Part shown: in pieces, positions 16,685-25,536 of the stretch
Layout of the letters: every line of letters begins with the position of its first letter
How positions within the stretch are numbered: the stretch's first letter is position 1
NCBI GenBank assembly: GCA_934635045.1
Contig: CAKTZA010000005.1
Location: 1-64,000, forward strand
Source of the DNA: an uncultured Kiritimatiellota bacterium
GTDB lineage: Bacteria; Verrucomicrobiota; Kiritimatiellia; RFP12; UBA1067
Direction of reading: 5' to 3'
Length of the DNA: 64,000 nt
Made by a program: the position numbers and the translations under genes
Notes under the pieces: model-generated
Told to the model about the DNA's origin: nothing
Database searches by the model: none
What the model saw: the letters and a program-made list of their open reading frames with translations, nothing else

Positions 16685-19600
16685 CTAGTCTTCCGTCTCG
16701 ATCTCGTACCAGACCGTGCGGTACTGCGGGCCGACGTCGACGGCCGTGCCGCCGCCTACGGCCCGCACGGGGACAGGCCCCGCGCGTTCGCCGCGTTCGT
16801 CCAGCGCCCAGCACCGCGCCGCCTTCGCCGGCAGCGTGACGGTCGCGGGCACGCCCTCGACCTCGAAGGGGCCTGTCCCCCAGTCCGCGCCGCGCGTCGA
16901 GACCTTGACCGTGCCGTCTTTCTGCGGATGCTCCGTGAAGCGCGCGCCCGTGTTGTGCGCCTGCCCCGTGACGGCGAGCAGGAGGCGCGCCCGGCCGTCG
17001 CGGCCGAAGCCGTTCGCGTCCTTCGAGACGAGCGAGACCGTCGCCCAGTCGCGCGCCGTCGCGCCGACCGCGAGCGTCACGCCGTCGCCGAGGTCGAAGG
17101 TGCGCCCCCGCACGAAGCCCGTGAATGCCTTCGTGTTCGCCGTCCGGATCGCCACGTACCCCGCGTCCGGCGCCGAGACGTTCCATTCGAGCTCGCCCGT
17201 GTCGCTGACGAGGACCGGGCCGAGCGCCGGCACGTCCGTCGGCCGTTCCGTCCCCTCCAGCACGAAGTCGAGGCCCGTGACGAGCCCCGTGCCGTACGGC
17301 ACCTTTCCGCCGGAGGCCTGCGTCGCGTCGTCGAAGATGAGGCGGTTCCGGTCGAAGCGCGCGAGGTAGTCGGCGAACGTGCCGCCGACGGCGAGCGTCC
17401 GGCGCGCCGGCTTCACGTCGCCGCGCAGGTAGAGCGCCGCGCACGCCGGCAGGTGCGCGAGGACGTCCGTGCGCGCGACCATCGAGAAGAAGTACGCGAC
17501 GTGGTCCGGCTCGGAGTCGACGCGGTTGTCGTACGTGTACTGGAAGATGCCGTTCCAGCCCTGGTACGCCCCGTACGCGCGCGTCAGCAGCTGGCCCTCG
17601 ACGCCCGTGCGGTTCGGATACGGGTTGTTGTACTCGCTGACCGTGAACGGATAGCCCCGCGCGCGGCGCGACGCGAGCCACGCCACGCAGTTGTCCGTCG
17701 GACGGTTCACCTGCGGCACATCCGGCACGAGCCAGTCCGCCTTGACGGGCGACGGATGGCACCAGTACTCGTGCGCGTCGAGGTAGTCGAGGACGCCGTT
17801 GACGTGCGCCGAGGTGTAGGTGACCTGCGTACCCGACAGCGGCGCGCGGCAGCCGAGCTCGTCACGGATCAGCGCCTTCATCTCCTTCAGGTACGCGATC
17901 TCGCGCTCGGCAATGACCTTCGCGAAGCCCGGCTTGCCCTCCTTCAGCGCCTTGTAGCAGTCGTTGAACGGCGCGTCCTCGTTGTTGAGCTCGACCATCG
18001 CGACGACGGGATCCTCCGCCCACGTGAGGCCCGTGTAGGGATTGCGGTGCGTCAGGAACGCCCGCGCGTACCGCTTCTCGGACGCGATGATGTCGCGGTC
18101 GAGCCACGTGAGCCCCTTCTGCGAGGCGCGCCCCTCGATCAGGTAGTTCATGAACCGCGCGACGTGCAGGTTCACGTTCACGTAGATGCCGCGCCGCTTG
18201 AACGCCGCGACGAGATAGTCGAGCCGGTCGAACTGCGCGGCGTCGAACGCGAAGTCGAACGGATCGTCCGACGGCTTCAGCAGCCCCGGCTGGCGCGCCT
18301 GCATGAACGAGCCGTAGCCCTGCTGGCAGTCGAGGAAGTGCAGCCGCACGCAGTTGATGCCGAAGCGCGCGAGCCGGTCGGCGAGGCGGTCGGCGTACGG
18401 CTTCGAGGGCATGTTCGCCGGGCCCGTCAGGTTCGTCGCGTTGAAGCGGATCGGCCCCTTCGCCGTCGCGAAGTGCCCGTCCTTCACGAACACGCGGTCG
18501 GCCTCGCCGATCGGCCCGCCCAGAAGCCCCTTCATGTTCACGACGTTGTCCGGCGCATCGTAGCTGATGACGAACGGGAAGCGCGCGCGCGCCGTCCGCA
18601 AGACGATGCGAAAGCCCATGCGGTCGTTCCCCGACACGCTCGTCTCGTAGTTCGCCTCGCGCGCGCGGTCGCCGTCCACGCAGAAGCGGATGCGCGGGTT
18701 GTCCGGCGACTGGTCGGAGATCCACTCGGTCACGCCGTTCGCGAGGCCGTCCAGCCCCTTCGCCGCGCGCAGCGCGCGCCACTCCTCCTCGGTCGGGATG
18801 TCGAAGCCCGCCTCGCCCGTGCGCGCCGCGAGGGCCGCGAGCCACTTCTTCGCCATCACGTACGAGACGTGGTCGACCGGCGCGAGCGGCGCGTGTTCCG
18901 CCGAGGGGTTGTCCGCGTCGAGCTGCGCCCACTGCGCCTGCGTCGTCTCGAAGACGGCGGCGTAGAGCCCGTCGCGGACGCGCTTGAGGACGAGCGCATC
19001 CGCCCGGTCGCGGTCGCACCAGCCCATCGGCGGCGCGGCGTCCAGCTCCTCGAACCGCCCCGTCTTCAGGTCATAGACGCGGTAGAGCCCCTTCATCCGC
19101 TCGACGCGGCGGACGTTCGGCGCCTCGCAGGTCTGCGCCGCGCGACGGGTGAACGCCTCCCACGAAAGGCCCGCGCGGCGGCCGGCCCACATCTTCTCGC
19201 CGAGCGTCTGGATCGCCGGGAAGAGCCGCGCGAACGTGCCGTCCAGGTCGACGGCCGCCTCGCCGCCGTCGTTCCAGAACGCGAGCTTGCCGCCCGCGAG
19301 CTGCGGGTTCGACGGGTCGACGTGGACCTCCTCGAATTCGCTCGGCTCCCAGATGCGGAACAGCCGCTCGCAGTTCAGGTAGTCGTAGTAGTAGCCCGCG
19401 TTCGGCACGAGGTAGACGAGGTTGTCGGGCACGCAGATGAGGCCGAAGCCCTCCTTCAGCGCCTGAAGCGGCTCGTGGTAGCCGTTATGCCAGATGTCGA
19501 GCGTGACGCCCGTCGCGTCGACCGGCGTGCGGCCCTGCGCGTGCGTGAGCGCGCCCCACGCGCGCGGCCGCTTGCCGAGGCGGCGCACGGTCTTCAGGAG

Positions 19601-20401
19601 CGCGTCCGTGTACGCGCGGAACGCCTCCGCCTCGCGCTTGTCGTACTCGTCCGTGCCGACAGACACGTTCGGCCCCGCGAAGACGGGGTCGTCTCCGCCA
19701 CAGTACTCGGCGAAGAGCCGCGCCATGAACGGCACGACGTCGGGACTGTGCAGGTCGAGGTGCGTGTCGCCGTATGCCCGCGACGCGAAGTCGGGGCGGT
19801 AGCGCGTGAACGCGCGCGCATGGGCGGGCGAGTCGATCTCGGGCACGACGTCGACGCCCTTCGCCGCCGCGCGCTTCACGAACGCGCGGAAGTCGGCCTT
19901 GGAATAGCAGTCCTTCGACGCGAGGCCCGGATACGTCTCGCATTCGACGCGGAACGCCCAGTTCGTGCCGGGGCCGTTGTCGTTGAGGTGCAGGTGCAGC
20001 TCGTTGAACTTGTAGTGGGCGAGCACGTCCACGAGCGCGTCGAAGAAGTCCAGCGGATACCACTTGCGCGCGACGTCGAGCACCAGTCCGCGCACACGGT
20101 ACTTGGGGCCGTCGACGACCGTGCCCGTCGGCAGTTGCCCGCCCGTCGCGGCGGCGAGCTGCGCGAGCGTCGTCCGCCCGTGCCTTGCGCCCGCCTCGGT
20201 CTTCGCGGCGATCGTCACGCCGTCCGCCGCGATCGCCAGCCGATAGTCTTCGGGGCCGGCGAGGTCCGCCGCGCCGAGGACGGTGCGCACGGCCGACGGG
20301 TCCGCGCACGTGCCGCCGGCGGGCGTCCATTCGCGCACGGAGGGAATGACGGGCAGGTCGGCCAGCGCCGCGCCCAGGGCGATTGTCGAGAGCATGCTCA
20401 T
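16685..20401 (-). CDS. GH20 / SUMF1-like / GH5-like multidomain secreted protein
   Basis: A 1238-residue fusion. After a short N-terminal hydrophobic segment (MSMLSTIALGAALA), a GH20b domain (about 20-110) and a GH20 barrel (about 115-440) follow, with DVVPEIDSPAHARAF and VGTDEYD. The Asp-Glu pair is kept but the usual H-x-G lead is V-G. Residues about 490-620 match part of a SUMF1 domain (FDIPTEEEWRAL, NGVTEWISD, GNDRMGFRI). Residues about 630-990 look like a GH5-type barrel with candidate acid/base in VELNNED and nucleophile in PFTVSEYNNP. A beta-rich tail follows. The ATG overlaps the stop of a small upstream gene as ATGA. The likely role is secreted breakdown of an amino-sugar-containing glycan. 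Confidence 0.8.
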   Translation of the reverse strand: MSMLSTIALGAALADLPVIPSVREWTPAGGTCADPSAVRTVLGAADLAGPEDYRLAIAADGVTIAAKTEAGARHGRTTLAQLAAATGGQLPTGTVVDGPKYRVRGLVLDVARKWYPLDFFDALVDVLAHYKFNELHLHLNDNGPGTNWAFRVECETYPGLASKDCYSKADFRAFVKRAAAKGVDVVPEIDSPAHARAFTRYRPDFASRAYGDTHLDLHSPDVVPFMARLFAEYCGGDDPVFAGPNVSVGTDEYDKREAEAFRAYTDALLKTVRRLGKRPRAWGALTHAQGRTPVDATGVTLDIWHNGYHEPLQALKEGFGLICVPDNLVYLVPNAGYYYDYLNCERLFRIWEPSEFEEVHVDPSNPQLAGGKLAFWNDGGEAAVDLDGTFARLFPAIQTLGEKMWAGRRAGLSWEAFTRRAAQTCEAPNVRRVERMKGLYRVYDLKTGRFEELDAAPPMGWCDRDRADALVLKRVRDGLYAAVFETTQAQWAQLDADNPSAEHAPLAPVDHVSYVMAKKWLAALAARTGEAGFDIPTEEEWRALRAAKGLDGLANGVTEWISDQSPDNPRIRFCVDGDRAREANYETSVSGNDRMGFRIVLRTARARFPFVISYDAPDNVVNMKGLLGGPIGEADRVFVKDGHFATAKGPIRFNATNLTGPANMPSKPYADRLADRLARFGINCVRLHFLDCQQGYGSFMQARQPGLLKPSDDPFDFAFDAAQFDRLDYLVAAFKRRGIYVNVNLHVARFMNYLIEGRASQKGLTWLDRDIIASEKRYARAFLTHRNPYTGLTWAEDPVVAMVELNNEDAPFNDCYKALKEGKPGFAKVIAEREIAYLKEMKALIRDELGCRAPLSGTQVTYTSAHVNGVLDYLDAHEYWCHPSPVKADWLVPDVPQVNRPTDNCVAWLASRRARGYPFTVSEYNNPYPNRTGVEGQLLTRAYGAYQGWNGIFQYTYDNRVDSEPDHVAYFFSMVARTDVLAHLPACAALYLRGDVKPARRTLAVGGTFADYLARFDRNRLIFDDATQASGGKVPYGTGLVTGLDFVLEGTERPTDVPALGPVLVSDTGELEWNVSAPDAGYVAIRTANTKAFTGFVRGRTFDLGDGVTLAVGATARDWATVSLVSKDANGFGRDGRARLLLAVTGQAHNTGARFTEHPQKDGTVKVSTRGADWGTGPFEVEGVPATVTLPAKAARCWALDERGERAGPVPVRAVGGGTAVDVGPQYRTVWYEIETED

Positions 20402-20658
20402 CGGATGATCCTTGCGTCGCCGTAGGTGTGCGACTGGTGCATGATGCCGCCGCCCCAGGACGAGTACTCGTTCGGCGAGCCCCCGTGGCGCTGGAACTGG
20501 CGGAGAATGAGGAACTTGAGGTCGTTGCGGTCGCCGTTCGCCGCGGCGGACAGGGCCTCCGCCAAGGCCGCGACATCCGCAACCTCGACCTCGGCCGCCC
20601 AGCAGGGGACAAGCGCGTGGACGACCAAAAGAAGTGAAAAGAGGGGCTTCATTTTCAT
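20398..20658 (-). CDS. Small secreted protein, possible remnant of a beta-helix protein
   Basis: An 86-residue protein with a good signal peptide (MKMKPLFSLLLVVHALVPCWA). The stretch EVEVADVAALAEALSAAANGD resembles the first turn of pectate-lyase-like beta-helix proteins, but no helix follows. After about 40 more residues the protein ends in YGDARIIR, like the C-terminal tails of larger secreted proteins in this window. It may be an internally deleted relic that keeps only the two ends, or a genuine small surface protein. It has a promoter and the Shine-Dalgarno AGGAGA, and its stop overlaps the next start (ATGA), so it at least serves to deliver ribosomes to the GH20 fusion. Confidence 0.6.
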   Translation of the reverse strand: MKMKPLFSLLLVVHALVPCWAAEVEVADVAALAEALSAAANGDRNDLKFLILRQFQRHGGSPNEYSSWGGGIMHQSHTYGDARIIR

Positions 20659-20701
20659 GATTTCGGAATCTCCTGACAGTCTGGGTTGAATTATGATGCG
20701 C

Positions 20702-20730
20702 AGTATACACAATTGCGCGGCGGATATCAA
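20702..20730 (-). promoter_or_regulatory. Promoter of the small secreted protein/GH20-fusion unit
   Basis: On the minus strand TTGATA (20730-20725), a 17-base spacer, then TATACT (20707-20702) with an upstream TGTG extension. The predicted start leaves a leader of about 40 bases containing AGGAGA before the ATG at 20658. Confidence 0.7.
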
Positions 20731-20821
20731 TACGTTATTCGGCAAAATAACGTCACACTTTAAGCAAACCACCTGAAAAGGGGCGCATCCATGGCCGACT
20801 GACGGCCGTTTGCCGTGCCGT

Positions 20822-23161
20822 TCAGTCCTGCAGGCCGCGTTCGATCTGCCGACAGTTGAGAATCTTCTCGCGCAGGTCTTGCGGCAGGTAAAAGTAGTGG
20901 CAGGAACATTCGTAGCCGAGGCGGGAGTCGGCCTCGACGATCGGCAGCAGCTCCTTCGCGCGCATACGTTCGCGGCGGGCGACCGCCCTCATCTCCGCCC
21001 CGTCGCCGCGCTCCCGCGCGCGCACGAAGCGCGCCTGATCGGCGCACGAGGCCATGTGGCACGCGACCGTGCGGATGATGCCCAGCTCGCGACGGGCCAG
21101 CGCGTGCGCCGCGCCCCGCGTCGCCGCGACAACGCCCTCCCAAATCCGCACGCCCGCCGCAAAGCCGTCCGCCACCGCCTGACAGCGGCGGATGTACGTC
21201 TCGGCCGGGAAGATGCTGCGCCACCCGTCGAGGTCGTCGTAGGGAATGCCGACCATCGTCGCCCGATAGCCCGTCCGCACGGGATAGAGCGGATTCGCCG
21301 GCCCCCAGTGGTGCGGCGCGCAGTGGAGCGTCGCGTTATGGAACGGATACTGCGCGAACGCACGCGAGAGCGCCGTCCACGCCTGGCGCGCCAGCGGCGC
21401 GGCCTCCGTCCCGTACAGCTCTTCCGAGACACGGCGGAGGACGTCCGCCGGGCCCGCGTCGCCCTTCCGCACGCCGTCGAAGACACGAAGGTTCGGCGCG
21501 GGATAGCAGCCGCAGCTCCACGAGAGCATCACGCCGTCGACGCCGGCCCGCATCAGGTTCCAGGCATGTGCCGCCACATTGTCCATTACGGGGACATAAG
21601 GCACGACGGACATCTCCCACGAGCTCGAGACCTGGGCCTTTGCGACGCGGCCGAGTCCGTTCGCGGCGGCGAGCCGCCACTTCGCCTCCGCAGCCGCGCT
21701 CGGCCCGACCTGCGAGAGCGTGTACTCGTCGACGGCGCAGGCCGTGCCGTCGATGTCGAGCGGTTTGCCGCGCACGCTCATCGTCAGCAGCCCGACGTTC
21801 GCCTTCGGCAGGCGCGCCGCGACCTCACGGACAAGCCCCGTTTCGCCGTATGACTTGAAGATGTCCCAGCCCCAGTCCCAGACGAAGGCCTTTGCCGCCG
21901 GGTCCGCCCGGTGCATGCCGTCAATGAGCAGCTTCGCGTCGTCCGCCAGGATCTCCGGCACGGACAGCCGCTGGCAGGTCTTGCAGAACTGCTCCGGACG
22001 GCAGGCGCCCGTCGGGTCCTTCTCGTAGACGGACCTGTCGCCATGCGAGACGCAGGTTACGAGGTTCTCGCTCGCGTTGATGACGAAGACGCCGCCGAGG
22101 CCGGGCGCCGCGCGAAACACCTTCTCGACGGCGTCGCCCATCCACCGACGGACCTCAGGCGCCTGCGTGCACATCGCGTTCGTCAGGCCGCGCCATTCGA
22201 GCGTGCCGCGGCAGGCGCGGTAGGCGTCGCTCCTCTCAAAGAACGCGCAGGGCATCGGACGCGGCTCGTTCAGGTAGAGGAAGACGCGGATCCCGTACTT
22301 CGCCGCGCGCGCGACGAGCGTCCGCAGGTTGGCCTGGCGGCGCTCGCTCCCCACGCCGAACTCGACGAAGAACGGGTCCTTCGCAAGCGTCCGCAGGACG
22401 ACATGCACCCAGACGGCGTTCACGCCCTGCGCGGCGTAGCGCGCCAGCAGCCCCTCCGGGAAGGAGCCGACCGCATCGTCCATGAGCGGGTCGGCGTAGT
22501 CCGCGAAGTAGCTGAACATGAGGCGCGTCGCGAACGGGGACTCGCCCCCGGACGGCGCGGGCGTCTGTTCGGACGGTTGCGGGGCGGCGGAAAGGTCGCG
22601 GACGAAGGAGAATCGCGGCTCGCATGGCGCCGCCGCATCGACGCCCTCTTCCCGGAGAATCTCCGCGAGGGCCCGGCGCGCAGCGCGGCTGCGGGCCACG
22701 GCGTCCGCGGCCCAGCGAAGCGGTTCGCAGAACGGCTTCAGGTTGCCGAGCTTCTGCAGGAGATAGTCGTCCTCCAGCAGGTAGTAATTGAGCTTCTCGC
22801 GTGACCAGCCGAGCAGTGTCAGGATCTGCCCGTAGGGCAGGAGATGCCAGTTCCGCCGCAGGATCGTGCCATACCCCTTTGACGCCCATTCGGGCTCGAC
22901 TTTCGGGTCTGCGGGAAGGCCCATCTCGACGGCGACCGCCGTCAGCTCCTCGGGGCCTGTCCCCACCGTCTCGGCGAGGCGCGCCTTGTCGACGCAGAAC
23001 CAGTTGCGCCAGACGAACGCGCTCAGGCGGTCGGGGAAGGTCGTCTCGCGGAGCGCGGGCCATGCGCGCGAGCCCTCGTGCGGCAGACGCGGCGAACCGT
23101 CGTCCGCCGCAGGCGCTGCCGCCGCCACGACAGCCGCCAGCATTGGCAAAAGGCATTTCAT
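20822..23161 (-). CDS. Large secreted glycosidase-like barrel protein, unknown family
   Basis: A 779-residue protein with a signal peptide (MKCLLPMLAAVVAAAAPAAD). A helical N-terminal region (about 25-200) precedes a TIM-barrel-like core (about 215-560). The core has FSYFADYADPLMDD, LYLNEPRPMP and FVINASENLVTC, the last followed by a CxxC pair in FCKTCQ. The acid followed by closely spaced cysteines recalls DUF4838 proteins, including two neighbours, but I cannot place it in a named family. An arginine-rich helical segment near the C-terminus ends at SCHYFYLP. Lies 18 bases after a DUF4838 gene in the same direction. Confidence 0.68.
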   Translation of the reverse strand: MKCLLPMLAAVVAAAAPAADDGSPRLPHEGSRAWPALRETTFPDRLSAFVWRNWFCVDKARLAETVGTGPEELTAVAVEMGLPADPKVEPEWASKGYGTILRRNWHLLPYGQILTLLGWSREKLNYYLLEDDYLLQKLGNLKPFCEPLRWAADAVARSRAARRALAEILREEGVDAAAPCEPRFSFVRDLSAAPQPSEQTPAPSGGESPFATRLMFSYFADYADPLMDDAVGSFPEGLLARYAAQGVNAVWVHVVLRTLAKDPFFVEFGVGSERRQANLRTLVARAAKYGIRVFLYLNEPRPMPCAFFERSDAYRACRGTLEWRGLTNAMCTQAPEVRRWMGDAVEKVFRAAPGLGGVFVINASENLVTCVSHGDRSVYEKDPTGACRPEQFCKTCQRLSVPEILADDAKLLIDGMHRADPAAKAFVWDWGWDIFKSYGETGLVREVAARLPKANVGLLTMSVRGKPLDIDGTACAVDEYTLSQVGPSAAAEAKWRLAAANGLGRVAKAQVSSSWEMSVVPYVPVMDNVAAHAWNLMRAGVDGVMLSWSCGCYPAPNLRVFDGVRKGDAGPADVLRRVSEELYGTEAAPLARQAWTALSRAFAQYPFHNATLHCAPHHWGPANPLYPVRTGYRATMVGIPYDDLDGWRSIFPAETYIRRCQAVADGFAAGVRIWEGVVAATRGAAHALARRELGIIRTVACHMASCADQARFVRARERGDGAEMRAVARRERMRAKELLPIVEADSRLGYECSCHYFYLPQDLREKILNCRQIERGLQD

Positions 23162-23179
23162 TCGCTTTCCCCGGTCCGG

Positions 23180-25516
23180 TCATTTCCGCTGAGGAGGCGC
23201 AATTCGGCGGAAGGCCAGGCGATCGATCATGACCTCGCCGGATGTCCGTTTCACGGAGACCCACGCCTCGTGCCAGTTCGGGTCCGTCTCAAGGCCATCG
23301 GCAAGGACATGGAAGTCCTTCAGGCGAAACGTTCCGAACCAGCTGCCCGGGAACCAGAAGATCGAGTCTCGTCCAATATGGCAGTCGCCAAGCCGGATCC
23401 AGCGGTAGCGTCCGTCGAGCGGAAGGACGTCAGACGCGACCGAAAAGCCAAAGCTCTCCTTTGACTTGGCGTCATAGACGCCGCAAGAGAGGTCACCCGG
23501 CGCGCAATCCTCCTTCACGGCCCGCCCACGCTCGGACGCAGCGTCGTCGACGAGGTGCCCATCCCGGCAGTGGTGCCAGTCGACGCAGACGAGATCGTCC
23601 GGCGGCACGTCCCGAAGCGCGGCGGGCAGGTCCTTGAACGAGAGCGTCAGCAGCTCGATCTCCTCGTCGACGTCCGCCTCGGCCTTGTCGCGGCGCGCCG
23701 CGTCCATGAAGGACGTCCGCGCGGACAGCTTGCCGTAGTGGCGGTAGTCCGCGATCGCCCGCCGGAGGTCCTTCTCGGCGGACGGGTCCCTGCGGTAAAG
23801 CTCGATCAGGTCGCGGCTGACGCCCGCGAGGATCCGGACGAGCCGGCCGCGGACGACCGCGTCGTCCTCCTTCGCGTAGGCCGCCTTCGCGCAGGCGCCC
23901 AGCCGCGTGAACGTCCGGACGTTCTTCCAGGGCAGCGTCCGCGTGTGCCAGTCCTCCGCCGTCGGCGCCGGATGCGCGAGGACCTCCCGGCGGAGGAACT
24001 GGACGCCCTCGAGCAGGTCGTCCGCGCCACGCCCGTAGCCCCGGCAGTAGATGCGGATCAGGCGGTCGAGGTCCTGCTCCGGATCGACGTAAAGCCGCGA
24101 GGCCAGGTAGTAGTTGAGGTCGTAGAACGGCTGATGCAGGAACTCCATCTCCAGGAAGAGGGACGGGATCCCGCCGGCGGCGAAAAGCCGCGCGTCGGAC
24201 TGGATCGCGTCCGGCGCGATGTCGGGATTCCCGCCTCCCAGCATGTAGTCCCAGACCTGGATGTTGCTCGTCAGGTCCATCCACTCCCGAAGCTCCTCGG
24301 CCTGCTTCGGGTTGAAGGCATGGCCCGGCGTCTCAAGCGGCAGCGTGTGGTCCGAGTGGCTGTAGACGTCGCACCACCAGACGATCACGTTCGGCTCGGG
24401 GCGAATCGTCCCGGGCTTCGGCGCGCGTTCGGTCGAGACGTAGGCGAAGGTGCGGATCTGCACGTCCGGGTACTCCGCGCGGATCTCGCGCGCCAGGCGG
24501 TTGACGAACGCGAGCTGAAGCCCCGCGTCGCCGCCCTCCTTGTGCCCGCCCGGCACGCGATTGTACTTCGCGATCTCCTCGCGGCAGGCCGGGCAGAGGC
24601 AAAGCCAGTCGGAGTTGTCCATCTGCGTGAAGTCGTAGACGCAGGGATAGTTCGTCGGATTCGCCGCGCGGTCGGCCGCGACAAACCGGCGGAGCGACTC
24701 CAGGGCAAGGCGGTAGGCGTCCGGGTTCGTGAAGCACAGCTGGCTCTGGAAGTCCGGCGTCCCGTGCCGCTGCCCGTCCGGGCCCATCGAATAGCGTTCG
24801 GGATGCGCGGCGAAGTGCTCTTCCGGCGGCAGATAGGCGAACTGGCTGTGGCAGACGGTCTTCGTCTGCAGCGACAGGCGATACCGAGACTCGACCGAAG
24901 GAGGAACCGCCGAAAGCGTCAGCCGCGAATACCGCCTCCAGGCACGGCACGTCTCAGGCGAATACAGATGCGAATTGAACATGCCGTGATAGATCTCGCG
25001 CGCGTAGATCGCGGGGCGGACGGTGAAGTCGCCAACCGGCACGAGAACCTCGGCATCTGCGGTGTAGACGTCGTGGCCGTCGGCGAAGACGACGTGGTAG
25101 TCAAGGTAACGGTCGGCAAAGTCGACAAGCGCGCCCTCTGCGCCCCAAGCCGTCTTGCCGTAGAGAAAGGCCTTGCCGGGAACGGTCTTCACGCGTCCGT
25201 CTCCGTTTCGGAATCCCGAACCGTCCATGCCAACCGCGCGCGCCGCAGCCGTGTCGCCGAGGTAGATCAGCGCCTTCGCGCCTTTCGGCTCGCATCCCTC
25301 CACGCAAACGGGCGGCTCGCGGCCCGTCTTGTTCCTGACGATCTCGGCGAGATCCTGCGCCGCCTCCGCCAAGGCCGCCGCCTCCGAGCGCGACGGGGCT
25401 TCCGCCCGGACGATTACCGCGTCCATCAGCCGGAACGCCATCTCGTCCGCCTGCGCGCAGGCGGCAAGGGCCGCCAGGCACACGACCGCACACTTTGCAT
25501 ATGATTTGCCATTCAT
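23180..25516 (-). CDS. DUF4838-type secreted protein
   Basis: A 778-residue protein. The signal peptide (KSYAKCAVVCLAALAACAQA) is followed by an alpha-glucuronidase-like N-terminal domain (ALAEAAQDLAEIVRNKTG, about 45-130) and the DUF4838 barrel (about 160-480) with FTQMDNSDWLCLCPACREE. Compared with the other DUF4838 gene of the window, the same acidic residue and Cys-x-x-Cys are present. A C-terminal beta-sandwich ends with EVMIDRLAFRR. GAGGGAAAAC precedes the start. The reaction is unknown; co-location with xylanase, GH20 and SUMF1 genes suggests glycan hydrolysis outside the cytoplasm. Confidence 0.82.
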   Translation of the reverse strand: MNGKSYAKCAVVCLAALAACAQADEMAFRLMDAVIVRAEAPSRSEAAALAEAAQDLAEIVRNKTGREPPVCVEGCEPKGAKALIYLGDTAAARAVGMDGSGFRNGDGRVKTVPGKAFLYGKTAWGAEGALVDFADRYLDYHVVFADGHDVYTADAEVLVPVGDFTVRPAIYAREIYHGMFNSHLYSPETCRAWRRYSRLTLSAVPPSVESRYRLSLQTKTVCHSQFAYLPPEEHFAAHPERYSMGPDGQRHGTPDFQSQLCFTNPDAYRLALESLRRFVAADRAANPTNYPCVYDFTQMDNSDWLCLCPACREEIAKYNRVPGGHKEGGDAGLQLAFVNRLAREIRAEYPDVQIRTFAYVSTERAPKPGTIRPEPNVIVWWCDVYSHSDHTLPLETPGHAFNPKQAEELREWMDLTSNIQVWDYMLGGGNPDIAPDAIQSDARLFAAGGIPSLFLEMEFLHQPFYDLNYYLASRLYVDPEQDLDRLIRIYCRGYGRGADDLLEGVQFLRREVLAHPAPTAEDWHTRTLPWKNVRTFTRLGACAKAAYAKEDDAVVRGRLVRILAGVSRDLIELYRRDPSAEKDLRRAIADYRHYGKLSARTSFMDAARRDKAEADVDEEIELLTLSFKDLPAALRDVPPDDLVCVDWHHCRDGHLVDDAASERGRAVKEDCAPGDLSCGVYDAKSKESFGFSVASDVLPLDGRYRWIRLGDCHIGRDSIFWFPGSWFGTFRLKDFHVLADGLETDPNWHEAWVSVKRTSGEVMIDRLAFRRIAPPQRK

Positions 25517-25536
25517 GACGTTTTCCCTCGACTTGA

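Noticed and set aside
16610..20425. Very long plus-strand open frame (1271 codons) opposite the GH20 fusion, and similar long frames elsewhere
   Set aside because: Arg/Ala/Asp/Val-rich composition, no recognisable domain, and the opposite strand holds a clear multidomain protein. Such frames are expected in GC-rich antisense sequence.
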